From CBFHWU01 sp965659665 (GTDB lineage Bacteria > Bacteroidota > Bacteroidia > Flavobacteriales > Flavobacteriaceae): a stretch of DNA of 22,257 nucleotides. The stretch spans positions 1 to 22,257 of the forward strand of contig CBFHWU010000023.1 of the NCBI GenBank assembly GCA_965659665.1. The letters are read 5' to 3'. Both the position numbers and the translations under genes were made by a program. The first letter of the stretch is position 1. Each line of letters begins with the position of its first letter. Shown piece by piece: positions 14,780 to 22,139 of this stretch. Under the pieces are notes generated by a model. It saw only the letters and a program-made list of their open reading frames with translations, was not told the origin of the DNA and did no database searches.

Positions 14780-15936
14780 AACCCTTTAAAAAGTCGAATC
14801 AAAAAAGCTTTGATAAATATCCATGTTGGAAAACTTGACATCAGTTTAACTTCTTCCCAAAAACGTGTTTTTTCATCAAGGAATCTAAAAATAACACCAG
14901 GGGAATTTCTTTGAAACATTTTAGAAAAAAGGGAACTTCCCAGTGCATTATTTCGATCTAAGACATCGATAAACAGCAAGTCATAAAACCAAAAACGATT
15001 ACGTTTATTAAAGTTTCGTAAATCATCATTGTTTTCCAAAAAAGAGACCAAGGCGTTGGATTTTCGTTCGATATTTTTAAAGGTAAATCCAGTGCTTGCC
15101 TTAGTCCATCCTCCAGCAGAACCGATATGCATTATATTTTTAGTGTTCAGTTGATTAAATGAGAACAAGCTCATCGGAATGCTTCCTTGCTCAACTTCTT
15201 TTACAGTGTAAGAATCAATCTCTTTAGAAAGCAGGTATGCTGTTAGCGCGGATTCATAGTCTTCTTTTTTTAATACCTCTTTAGAGAACAAAGTGTACTC
15301 TATCAAGGCTTCAGTTTTGTTGACAGGCAATACATACATAAATCGAGTATTCCCTTTTTGAGGAACACTAAAATCCATAAAAGTGGCTTCAGTTGTTTTA
15401 AAATGGGGGGTTTTGGTTTTAATAAACCAACCCAAAAAATGTTGTTGTAAAACAGGATATTTTTGTTGTTTGAATAGGGGAGACCATTTTAAAATACTTG
15501 AAAAAAATTTTTGTGTATGATAGTTTTTTTCACCAGTTGTGACTTCAACATGTTGTTCGAAATCTTTGTAATTTATGATTTCTTCATAACGGACATCAAT
15601 ATTTGAACACCTTTTTATTTTTTGATGTAACAGCTCATAAAACGTTGAACTCCGCAGCATTTTGTACTGAAAGGGATACAATTGTATGGGGATGGTTTTT
15701 TTTTCATTTTTGAATTGAACTTGATCCCATTTTTGATACAACAGCTTGTCCCATTTACCTTTTGATTCTTCCCAAAAGCACCATGTTCGGTCGTTATATT
15801 TTGTATGATCTTTTTCGAGGATAAGAATTTTGTGATTCGAAAATTTGGGAGATTCTATCAATTCATTGGCAAACATCAACCCCGAAGCACCCGCTCCAGC
15901 AATGATAAAATCATAATGTATTGTAGTTTTTGACAT
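14776..15936 (-). CDS. crtY: Lycopene beta-cyclase (CrtY type)
   Basis: Flavoprotein that closes beta-ionone rings on lycopene, giving beta-carotene, the precursor of zeaxanthin-type pigments in flavobacteria. From the ATG at 15936 it has 386 residues. It shows the FAD-binding loop IIAGAGASGLMFA (11-23), NDRTWCFWE (48-56), the LQQHFLGW strand (163-170), 'FMYVLPVNKTEALIEYTLFS' (199-218), GSIPM (251-255) and GSAGGWTKASTGFTF (272-286), which are CrtY landmarks. The frame is also open to a TTG at 15945, but that codon overlaps a -7 box (15943-15950), so ATG 15936 is chosen. No crtB, crtI or crtZ lies beside it, so the carotenoid pathway is dispersed. It is divergent from the DtxR-type regulator gene. 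Confidence 0.9.
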   Translation of the reverse strand: MSKTTIHYDFIIAGAGASGLMFANELIESPKFSNHKILILEKDHTKYNDRTWCFWEESKGKWDKLLYQKWDQVQFKNEKKTIPIQLYPFQYKMLRSSTFYELLHQKIKRCSNIDVRYEEIINYKDFEQHVEVTTGEKNYHTQKFFSSILKWSPLFKQQKYPVLQQHFLGWFIKTKTPHFKTTEATFMDFSVPQKGNTRFMYVLPVNKTEALIEYTLFSKEVLKKEDYESALTAYLLSKEIDSYTVKEVEQGSIPMSLFSFNQLNTKNIMHIGSAGGWTKASTGFTFKNIERKSNALVSFLENNDDLRNFNKRNRFWFYDLLFIDVLDRNNALGSSLFSKMFQRNSPGVIFRFLDEKTRFWEEVKLMSSFPTWIFIKAFLIRLFKGF

Positions 15937-15942
15937 TTTGCG

Positions 15943-16027
15943 CAAACATACAAAATTCTAGTACTAAAATCATTTTTTTAGACGTGACTAAATTAAAGTT
16001 TAGTTTCATCTAAAAGTTGTATTTTTG
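15943..16027. promoter_or_regulatory. Divergent crtY / metal-regulator promoters with two palindromic boxes
   Basis: Minus strand: TATGTTTG (15950-15943), an exact TAnnTTTG box, ends 6 nt before the crtY ATG. Plus strand: TATTTTTG (16020-16027), also exact, ends 4 nt before the regulator ATG, so both leaders would be very short or absent. Between them lie two palindromes with identical arms, TTTAG-N6-CTAAA, at 15977-15992 and 15999-16014. Their centres are 22 bp apart. The right-hand copy covers the -33 zone and spacer of the regulator promoter. They look like DtxR/MntR-family operators. Confidence 0.65.
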
Positions 16028-16031
16028 GAAA

Positions 16032-16691
16032 ATGAGTCACAGCTTGTCCGAAGAAAATTATTTGAAAGCGATTTATCATCTCCATCCAAAAATGGAAGCA
16101 TCTGTTTCGACCACAGCGATCGCCAAGCAAATCGGAGCCCAACCTTCTTCGGTCACTGATATGCTTAAAAAACTAGGGGACAAATCATTGCTAGATTACC
16201 AAAAATATCGTGGTGTTCGTCTCACCGAAAAAGGACAAAAAGCGGCTTTGCTTGTCATTAGAAAACATCGATTATGGGAATTGTTCATGGTACGACACTT
16301 AAATTTTAGTTGGGACGAAGTACATGTTGTTGCTGAGCAATTAGAACATATTCAGTCAGAAAAGTTGGTTGATGAATTGGATTTTTTTTTGGGATATCCG
16401 TCGCATGATCCACATGGAGATCCGATTCCAAATCGTAAAGGATTTATTAAGTCGACAGTAAAGGTATTACTCTCTGATTTGGAGTTTGAAACACCAAGTA
16501 TTTGTGTGGGTGTAAAAGACAGTTCGGCCGCATTTTTAAAACAATTAGATAAACTAAACATTGGTTTGGGGACTTGTATAAAAACAGTACAGCGTGAAGA
16601 TTATGATTGTTCTTTACTAATTCAAAAGGATGATGTTTCCTGTTTGGTTTCGTCCCAAATAGCGGCTAATATATATGTTAAAATTCAATGA
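16032..16691 (+). CDS. DtxR/MntR-family metal-dependent transcriptional regulator
   Basis: 219-aa metal-sensing repressor. The winged HTH occupies residues 1-70 (AIAKQIGAQPSSVTDMLKKLGDKSLLDYQKYRGVRLTEKG). The dimer and metal-binding domain runs from about 75 to 140. H79, E83 (KHRLWE), H98 (EVH) and E105-H106 (EQLEHI) match DtxR ligands. Position 102 is Glu, as in MntR, rather than the DtxR Cys. The first-helix ligand position (Met10 in DtxR, Asp8 in MntR) is Asn9 here. 'DPHGDPIPN' ends the domain and an SH3/FeoA-like domain (about 148-219) closes the protein. The metal could be Mn or Fe. ATG 16032 is preferred to an upstream TTG (16017) that would overlap the promoter. Four nt overlap with the ZIP transporter gene implies co-regulation and likely autorepression. 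Confidence 0.92.
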   Translation: MSHSLSEENYLKAIYHLHPKMEASVSTTAIAKQIGAQPSSVTDMLKKLGDKSLLDYQKYRGVRLTEKGQKAALLVIRKHRLWELFMVRHLNFSWDEVHVVAEQLEHIQSEKLVDELDFFLGYPSHDPHGDPIPNRKGFIKSTVKVLLSDLEFETPSICVGVKDSSAAFLKQLDKLNIGLGTCIKTVQREDYDCSLLIQKDDVSCLVSSQIAANIYVKIQ

Positions 16692-17512
16692 TTATGTTTC
16701 AAGATATTCTTTCTTTTTTTGAGCAAACGAATCCTGTATTAGGAGCGTTATATGCGACACTCTTTACATGGGGACTTACGGCCTTTGGGGCCTCATTTGT
16801 GTTTTTATTTAAAACCATGAATCGAGCTGTATTGGACGGGATGTTGGGTTTCACTGGAGGTGTAATGGTGGCCGCTAGTTTTTGGAGTTTGTTGGCACCT
16901 GGGATTGAAATGAGCCCTGGTGAGGGGTTTGTTAAGGTTATTCCTGCAGCGGTTGGGTTTTTGTTGGGGTCGCTATTTATTTTTGGATTAGACAAGATTC
17001 TACCACATCTTCACATTAATTTTAAAGAATCAGAAGGCATCAAAACTCCATGGCATCGAACGACTCTATTGACATTGGCGATAACGCTTCATAATATCCC
17101 AGAGGGATTGGCTGTAGGGGTACTTTTTGGAGGGGTCGCAGCCGGAATACCCGAGGCTTCTATTGCAGGAGCTGTAGTGTTGGCTATTGGTATTGGTATT
17201 CAAAATTTTCCTGAGGGAATAGCCGTTTCTATGCCTCTTCGAAGACAAGGACTGAGTCGTCGTAAAAGTTTTTTTTATGGGCAGGCTTCGGCTATAGTGG
17301 AGCCCATTGCGGCTGTTCTTGGGGCAGTTGCAGTTACATTTTTCACTCCTATTCTTCCTTATGCTTTGGCTTTTGCTGCAGGAGCTATGATTTTTGTTGT
17401 CGTGGAAGAAGTTATCCCTGAAACACAGCAAGATAAGTACACGGATATTGCTACTTTAGGATTTATTGGAGGGTTTATAGTGATGATGGTATTAGACGTT
17501 GCACTAGGCTAA
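16688..17512 (+). CDS. ZIP-family divalent metal importer (GufA type)
   Basis: 274-aa inner-membrane transporter with eight predicted helices. The metal pathway motifs are visible: HNIPEGLAVG (135-144, TM4) and QNFPEGIAV (172-180, TM5), plus the acidic residues E205 (SAIVEPIAAV, TM6) and E240/E241/E245 (VVVEEVIPE, TM7). The cytoplasmic loop near 104-125 is short with a few His residues (LPHLHINF). GufA-type ZIPs move Zn, and in some species Mn or Fe. Pairing with a DtxR/MntR regulator in one overlapping transcript points to Mn or Fe rather than Zn. The start may be 16688 or the Met at 16694. The stop overlaps the small Feo-associated gene on the other strand by 4 nt. Confidence 0.92.
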   Translation: MIMFQDILSFFEQTNPVLGALYATLFTWGLTAFGASFVFLFKTMNRAVLDGMLGFTGGVMVAASFWSLLAPGIEMSPGEGFVKVIPAAVGFLLGSLFIFGLDKILPHLHINFKESEGIKTPWHRTTLLTLAITLHNIPEGLAVGVLFGGVAAGIPEASIAGAVVLAIGIGIQNFPEGIAVSMPLRRQGLSRRKSFFYGQASAIVEPIAAVLGAVAVTFFTPILPYALAFAAGAMIFVVVEEVIPETQQDKYTDIATLGFIGGFIVMMVLDVALG

Positions 17513-17625
17513 TGGCACCCACAATCTTTCGTACTACAATTTGATTTTGCCTTTTTTGGTCGAAACCGGCGTACTAAGAATAGCAACGAAAGTGCCACAG
17601 CAATACAAGTCAAAAAAGTTTCCAT
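17509..17625 (-). CDS. FeoB-associated Cys-rich membrane protein (38 aa)
   Basis: A very short gene, ATG at 17625 to TAG at 17509-17511, starting 3 nt after the feoB stop. The N-terminal half is one membrane helix (METFLTCIAVALSLLFLV) followed by a basic stop-transfer segment (RRFRPKKAK). The tail carries C30, C35 and C37 plus a final His38 (NCSTKDCGCH), with another Cys (C7) inside the helix. This is the layout of the small 'FeoB-associated Cys-rich membrane protein' family and of FeoC-like partners, thought to bind metal or a cluster near the FeoB pore; a mechanism has not been shown. The same-strand position directly behind feoB makes the call firm despite the size. It overlaps the convergent ZIP gene by 4 nt. 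Confidence 0.88.
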   Translation of the reverse strand: METFLTCIAVALSLLFLVRRFRPKKAKSNCSTKDCGCH

Positions 17626-17628
17626 AGA

Positions 17629-19722
17629 TCAAATATAATCTAATGCTTGAAAAGCTCCAAAAGCGGCAAAGTATGCGATAAGGGTCATGATGACCAGTTG
17701 GAGCGTAGGCCATTTCCAACTATTGGTTTCTTTACGAACAATGGCCAAAGTACTCATGCATTGCATGGCAAAGGCATAGAAAATCATTAAAGATATCCCA
17801 GAAGCCATAGTGAATACAGGAGCTCCGTTGGAGTGAACTTCAGAAGCCATTCTATTTTTTATGGTTGTTTCATCGTCGGTACCAACATTGTAAATGGTGG
17901 CTAAGGTTCCCACAAAAACTTCACGTGCTGCAAACGAGCTAACAATAGCAATTCCAATTTTCCAGTCGTAGCCCAAAGGTTGAATAAGAGGTTCTATACT
18001 TTTTCCAATAATCCCAAGATAAGAATGCTCCAAACGATGAGCACTCACTTTTTGATCATAACCCTTTGCTGTAATATCTATCTCTTGGGCTATAATTTGC
18101 TCCGCGTTTTTAAAGGATTGTCCTGGGCCGTTTGAGGCCATGACCCATAGTAGAATAGAAAGCGCCATGATGATTTTTCCAGCCTCAATCACAAAGGATT
18201 TTGTTTTGTCATAAACCGTTAGTAATACATTTCTAAGTAAGGGTAAGCGATAATTGGGCATTTCTATCACAAAAAAAGTTTGACTTTTGATTTTCAAGAT
18301 TTTATTTAACAGGTATGCCGAAAATATAGACATTCCAAACCCGAGTAAATAAAGTCCCATCAGAACAAGCCCTTGCACATTGGCCCCTAAAACTCTTTCA
18401 TTTGGGATAACCAAAGAAATCAAAATTAAATATACGGGTAAACGAGCTGAACAAGTGGTGAAAGGAGTGACCAAAATGGTGATTAAACGTTCTTTCCAAT
18501 TTTCTATATTTCGGGTTGCCATAATGGCGGGAATGGCACAAGCCGTGCCTGAGATGAGCGGGACAATACTTTTTCCTGAAAGTCCAAATCTACGCATAAT
18601 TCGATCCATTAAAAAAACGACTCGACTCATGTAACCCGTTTCTTCAAGAATGGATATAAACACAAATAAAAAGGCAATCTGTGGGATAAAAATCGCAATT
18701 CCTCCAAGTCCTGGAATAATTCCTTCGGCAATTAAGTTAGGAACTAACCACGAGGGTAAATGAGTTTTGGCATATTCACTTAAATGGACAAAACTTGCAT
18801 CAATAGCATCCATAGGATAACTACTCCAGTCGAAAATGGCTTGGAAAATAGTGAGTAAAATGAGAAAGAAAATAGCATATCCCCAAACTTTGTGTGTAAG
18901 AACCCGATCTAACTGAGATCTAAAATCTGTAGCAGATTCGGCATCAACACGATAACAAGCTTTTAAGCAATGGTTGATAAATTGGTAACGTTTTATGGTT
19001 TCTTTTTGTTGAAGACGTTTTAGAAAAGAGGTACTTCTTAGATGTTTTACAGTCCCTGTTTCTATACTATTTCGATCTAAGGATGAAAAGTTTACATCTT
19101 GTGTAATAACCAACCACAATTTGTAGAGCGATTGCTTAGGGAATGTATTTTGGAGGCTATTAAAGTATTTTCGATCTATTTCAAAAACATCCAGACAGGG
19201 AAGCGTATTGAGTTCTTTATAACGTCCAATGGCTTTTTTTAAATTGTCAAACCCTTCGTTTTTTCGAGAACTTACCAACACAATTTTTGTGCATAGCATA
19301 TCTTCCAGTTGCTGAACATCGATCGAAATTCCTTTGTGTTTCATTCGATCAGACATATTGATCACCAATAAACTTGGAATTTTTAAATCTTTTATTTGAG
19401 TGAAAAGCAACAAATTTCTTTTGAGATTTTCAACTTCAGAAACGACTAACGCAAGGTCTGGATAGTCCTTATCGTTTTTGTTTAAGAGCAATTCAATGAC
19501 TAGGTTTTCGTCAAGAGAAGAAGCATTTAAGCTATACGTTCCTGGAAGGTCGATGATGTGGGCTTTTACTCCACGCTTGAGTTTACAAATCCCTTCCTTT
19601 TTTTCAACCGTTATCCCGGGGTAATTTCCTGTTTTTTGGGTAAGTCCAGTAAGGTGATTAAACACCGAGGTTTTTCCTGTGTTTGGATTTCCAATAAGTG
19701 CAACGTTAAATCGTTTACTCAT
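17629..19722 (-). CDS. feoB: Ferrous iron transporter FeoB
   Basis: Main Fe(II) import permease of the inner membrane, 697 aa. The N-terminal G-protein domain shows G1 GNPNTGKT (11-18), G3 DLPG (58-61), G4 NMSD (122-125) and a G5-like SSRKNEG (151-157). G4 is the FeoB form of NKxD. A helical spacer (about 165-275) leads to the permease part with two gate repeats: GGIAIFIPQIAFLFVF with the SGTACAIPAIMATR stretch holding the Cys thought to lie on the iron path, then 'FTTCSARLPVY', and further on SSFAAREVFVGTLATIY. The full length suggests it works. Its ATG overlaps the end of feoA by 4 nt, and the Cys-rich 38-aa gene follows after 3 nt, so feoA-feoB-small protein is one operon. Confidence 0.97.
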   Translation of the reverse strand: MSKRFNVALIGNPNTGKTSVFNHLTGLTQKTGNYPGITVEKKEGICKLKRGVKAHIIDLPGTYSLNASSLDENLVIELLLNKNDKDYPDLALVVSEVENLKRNLLLFTQIKDLKIPSLLVINMSDRMKHKGISIDVQQLEDMLCTKIVLVSSRKNEGFDNLKKAIGRYKELNTLPCLDVFEIDRKYFNSLQNTFPKQSLYKLWLVITQDVNFSSLDRNSIETGTVKHLRSTSFLKRLQQKETIKRYQFINHCLKACYRVDAESATDFRSQLDRVLTHKVWGYAIFFLILLTIFQAIFDWSSYPMDAIDASFVHLSEYAKTHLPSWLVPNLIAEGIIPGLGGIAIFIPQIAFLFVFISILEETGYMSRVVFLMDRIMRRFGLSGKSIVPLISGTACAIPAIMATRNIENWKERLITILVTPFTTCSARLPVYLILISLVIPNERVLGANVQGLVLMGLYLLGFGMSIFSAYLLNKILKIKSQTFFVIEMPNYRLPLLRNVLLTVYDKTKSFVIEAGKIIMALSILLWVMASNGPGQSFKNAEQIIAQEIDITAKGYDQKVSAHRLEHSYLGIIGKSIEPLIQPLGYDWKIGIAIVSSFAAREVFVGTLATIYNVGTDDETTIKNRMASEVHSNGAPVFTMASGISLMIFYAFAMQCMSTLAIVRKETNSWKWPTLQLVIMTLIAYFAAFGAFQALDYI

Positions 19723-19949
19723 TGCAACAATACTTTTCGAATGGTTACTTGTGCTGCTGTTTCACGACGAATGGCTAGGTAAGATCCATTGACATTTAGA
19801 TATAAAGGATCATTTAGAGGGGCAATTTGTAAAAGTTCCACTTGATTTCCAGGCAAACAACCCATTTCAATGAGTTTAAGTGGCACACGATCAGTTTCAA
19901 CAGTTTCGATGATTCCTTTTTCGCCTTTTGATAGTTCAGCTATCGTCAT
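19719..19949 (-). CDS. feoA: Ferrous iron transport accessory protein FeoA
   Basis: A 76-residue SH3-like cytoplasmic protein required for FeoB activity in several bacteria. It has the family pattern LSKGEKGIIETVE...LKLIEMGCLPGNQVELLQIAP, and a final strand GSYLAIRRETAAQVTI. It is the first gene of the feo operon, ending with a 4-nt overlap with feoB. A consensus -7 box (19984-19991) lies 34 nt upstream, inside the 57-nt gap after the SCO gene. Length is normal, and the domain is the same fold as the C-terminal domain of the DtxR-type regulator nearby. Confidence 0.95.
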   Translation of the reverse strand: MTIAELSKGEKGIIETVETDRVPLKLIEMGCLPGNQVELLQIAPLNDPLYLNVNGSYLAIRRETAAQVTIRKVLLQ

Positions 19950-19982
19950 AGCTTATTTTTATTTGGAATAAATTTAAAGAAA

Positions 19983-19998
19983 TCAAATGTAAACTAAA
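19983..19998 (-). promoter_or_regulatory. feoAB promoter -7 box with a partial metal-box sequence
   Basis: On the minus strand this reads TTTAGTTTACATTTGA. It contains TACATTTG (19991-19984), an exact -7 element, 34 nt before the feoA ATG. The first eight bases (TTTAGTTT) equal those of the right-hand TTTAG-N6-CTAAA palindrome in front of the DtxR-type gene, but the second arm is TTTGA rather than CTAAA. It could be a half-site for the same regulator. Confidence 0.45.
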
Positions 19999-20006
19999 TT
20001 ATCGGA

Positions 20007-20672
20007 TTAATAAACTTCCAGTTCTAAAACTTCAATGTCAAGGATAAGTTGTTCAACGGCTTCCATATTAGTTCCGTCATAGAAGCCTCTTATTCGTTTT
20101 TTTTTGTCGATTAGGACAAAGTTTTCGGTATGGATCATATCGTAAGGTCCACCATCGCCATCTTCTTGAACGACAAGGTAGGATTTACGGGCTAATGCAT
20201 AAATTTCTTGTTTGGGTCCAGTGACCAAATTCCAACGTTTATCGTCCACTCCTTTTAATTCGGCGTATTCTTTAAGTACAGGAACATCGTCAATTTCGGG
20301 GGTCACACTAAAAGACAATAATTTGATACGGTCCTCAAGTTTATTTTGGAGTTCCACCATATTATCGGTCATGATAGGGCAGATGCTTGGACAAGTTGTA
20401 AAGAAAAAATCAGCTACATAAATCGTATTTTCATAGTCTTTTTCTGTTATGGTTTGACCATTTTGATTAGTTAATTTAAAAGGGCCAATGGTATGATATT
20501 TTTTAATGTACTGGATGGTTTCATCTACAAGTGAAGCATCGACCATAGCGGGCTGATAAATAGGAAGCACAGGTACAGGTTTGAGGGCTTGGTAAAAAGC
20601 GACAATGATGATGGCAGATAGGGTGATCATAACCCAAGCAAAACGGCGATATTTTTTAAAAAATGCAACCAT
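20007..20672 (-). CDS. SCO1/SenC-family copper chaperone-like protein
   Basis: 221-aa membrane-anchored thioredoxin-fold protein that in its family delivers copper to, or reduces the CuA centre of, cytochrome c oxidase on the outer face of the inner membrane. One N-terminal helix (about 10-29) follows a basic FKKYRR. The metal-binding set is complete: C94 and C98 (TTCPSICPIM) and H181 (MIHTENFVLID). A longer frame opens at 20702, but its first ten codons coincide with a -7 box (20683-20690), so the ATG at 20672 is taken. It precedes feoA on the same strand with a 57-nt gap that holds a feo promoter. A redox role rather than copper insertion is possible for some homologues. Confidence 0.9.
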   Translation of the reverse strand: MVAFFKKYRRFAWVMITLSAIIIVAFYQALKPVPVLPIYQPAMVDASLVDETIQYIKKYHTIGPFKLTNQNGQTITEKDYENTIYVADFFFTTCPSICPIMTDNMVELQNKLEDRIKLLSFSVTPEIDDVPVLKEYAELKGVDDKRWNLVTGPKQEIYALARKSYLVVQEDGDGGPYDMIHTENFVLIDKKKRIRGFYDGTNMEAVEQLILDIEVLELEVY

Positions 20673-20682
20673 AAATAATACA

Positions 20683-20690
20683 CAAAGATA
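20683..20690 (-). promoter_or_regulatory. SCO gene promoter, -7 element
   Basis: Minus strand TATCTTTG, an exact TAnnTTTG match, ends 10 nt before the ATG at 20672. The -33 position holds only T's, without the G. It decides the start choice, because upstream in-frame Met codons would lie on or before the promoter. Confidence 0.5.
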
Positions 20691-20738
20691 ATGCATAAAC
20701 ACTAAAAAAAAACCTTAACTATCCGCTTAAAGAAAGGT

Positions 20739-20768
20739 TTTAAAATCAAACGGAAACTCCTACCTTTG
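20739..20768 (+). promoter_or_regulatory. rseP promoter
   Basis: TACCTTTG (20761-20768) matches the -7 consensus. With a 19-nt spacer, the -33 position reads TTT (20739-20741), one base off TTG. The rseP ATG is 31 nt downstream. Confidence 0.55.
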
Positions 20769-20799
20769 ATGCGCTTTAAATCACTCTAAGCACATCGTT

Positions 20800-22134
20800 A
20801 TGCAATTATTAGAAATTATTTTTTCAATAAAGACAGCCCAGCTACTGTTGTCTCTATCCTTTCTCATTGTTCTCCATGAACTGGGGCACTTTATCCCAGC
20901 ACGTTTGTTTAAAACTCGTGTAGAGAAATTTTATTTATTTTTTGACATTAAGTTTTCGTTGTTTAAAAAGAAAATAGGGGAAACGGTTTATGGAATAGGT
21001 TGGTTACCTTTGGGCGGTTATGTCAAAATTTCGGGAATGATCGACGAAAGTATGGATACCGAACAAATGAGTAAACCTGCTCAACCATGGGAATTTCGAT
21101 CAAAACCTGCCTGGCAACGTTTGATCATTATGTTGGGAGGGGTTACCGTGAATTTAGTTTTAGGGTTTCTAATTTATATGATGATAATGTTTGTTTGGGG
21201 GAAGTCGGTAATTACTGCGGAAGAACTCCCAAACGGATTGTCCCCTAGTCCGGTGGTGGAGGCTTTAGGATTTCAAAATGGAGATCTTATTTTGTCGATT
21301 GACGGTAAGCCTGTTGAAAGTCAGCTTGATATTCGAATTGCCTTTTTTACTAGAGGGGTAGAGGCGGTAAAAGTACAACATCAAGATGGAACTGTGGAAA
21401 CGATAAAAATACCAGAAGATTTTGGAAACCAATTGTTTGAGTCAGGTGAACCAGGTTTTATTGCTTATATTCCAGCGCTTGTTGGTTATGTTGAACAGGG
21501 TTTTCCAGCTGATCAAGCGGGAATTCGACCTGGTGACGACATCAAATCCATTAATGAAACCCCAATCACATCATGGTCAAGTTTTTTGACCTATATGCAA
21601 TCTAACTCTAAAGACAGCTTGACCCTTGAAGTACTTCGTGATCAAGAACTGATGCGCTTTAAAATGATGCCAAATCAAGAAGGTAAAATTGGAGTCGGTG
21701 TTGATCAACAAATTTCGATTGAACCAAAAACGATTCATTACTCTTTTAGTGAAAGTATTACGGAAGGATTTCAATATGGGTATTGGACTTTACATGACTA
21801 CGTAGCACAGTTCAAGTATATTTTTACCAAAAAAGGGGCTTCACAGCTCGGAGGTTTTGGAACCATCGGAAGCTTGTTTCCTAGTGAATGGGATTGGCGT
21901 GCTTTTTGGGATCGGACTGCTTTTATTTCGATTATCCTCGCTTTTATGAATGTATTGCCTATTCCAGCTTTAGATGGCGGTCATGTGATGTTTTTGACTT
22001 ATGAATTACTCACTGGAAGAAAGCCCCACGATAAAGTATTGGAATACGCTCAGATGATAGGAATCTTTTTATTATTGGGCTTATTTATTTATGCCAATGC
22101 CAATGATGTTTATCGTTTTGTATTTGGAGCATAA
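20800..22134 (+). CDS. rseP: Site-2 intramembrane zinc metalloprotease RseP (M50 family)
   Basis: Inner-membrane protease, 444 aa, that cuts membrane proteins within the bilayer and, in other bacteria, releases sigma factors from anti-sigma proteins. The zinc motif HELGH is at 26-30 in the first helix. The third ligand is in NVLPIPALDGGH (384-395, Asp392), the standard NxxPxPxLDG pattern. Between them lie two PDZ regions (about 135-205 and 213-290; the second has GFPADQAGIRPGDDIKSINETPI). The first PDZ is weaker in sequence. The target anti-sigma factor is not in this window. It has its own promoter; tRNA-Asn follows after 54 nt. Confidence 0.95.
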   Translation: MQLLEIIFSIKTAQLLLSLSFLIVLHELGHFIPARLFKTRVEKFYLFFDIKFSLFKKKIGETVYGIGWLPLGGYVKISGMIDESMDTEQMSKPAQPWEFRSKPAWQRLIIMLGGVTVNLVLGFLIYMMIMFVWGKSVITAEELPNGLSPSPVVEALGFQNGDLILSIDGKPVESQLDIRIAFFTRGVEAVKVQHQDGTVETIKIPEDFGNQLFESGEPGFIAYIPALVGYVEQGFPADQAGIRPGDDIKSINETPITSWSSFLTYMQSNSKDSLTLEVLRDQELMRFKMMPNQEGKIGVGVDQQISIEPKTIHYSFSESITEGFQYGYWTLHDYVAQFKYIFTKKGASQLGGFGTIGSLFPSEWDWRAFWDRTAFISIILAFMNVLPIPALDGGHVMFLTYELLTGRKPHDKVLEYAQMIGIFLLLGLFIYANANDVYRFVFGA

Positions 22135-22139
22135 AACTT

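Noticed and set aside
17066..17431. A 121-codon minus-strand frame opposite the ZIP gene, rich in Ser, Asn and Cys
   Set aside because: It is antisense to the metal-binding helices of ZIP and has a composition typical of the reverse of hydrophobic coding DNA.
17534..17719. A 61-codon minus-strand frame across the feoB end
   Set aside because: It overlaps feoB out of frame and competes with the 38-aa Cys-rich gene, which has the right family features and spacing.
19950..20006. Possible riboswitch or leader structure in front of feoA
   Set aside because: The gap is only 57 nt, contains a promoter box, and shows no strong hairpin; there is not enough room for a known metal riboswitch.
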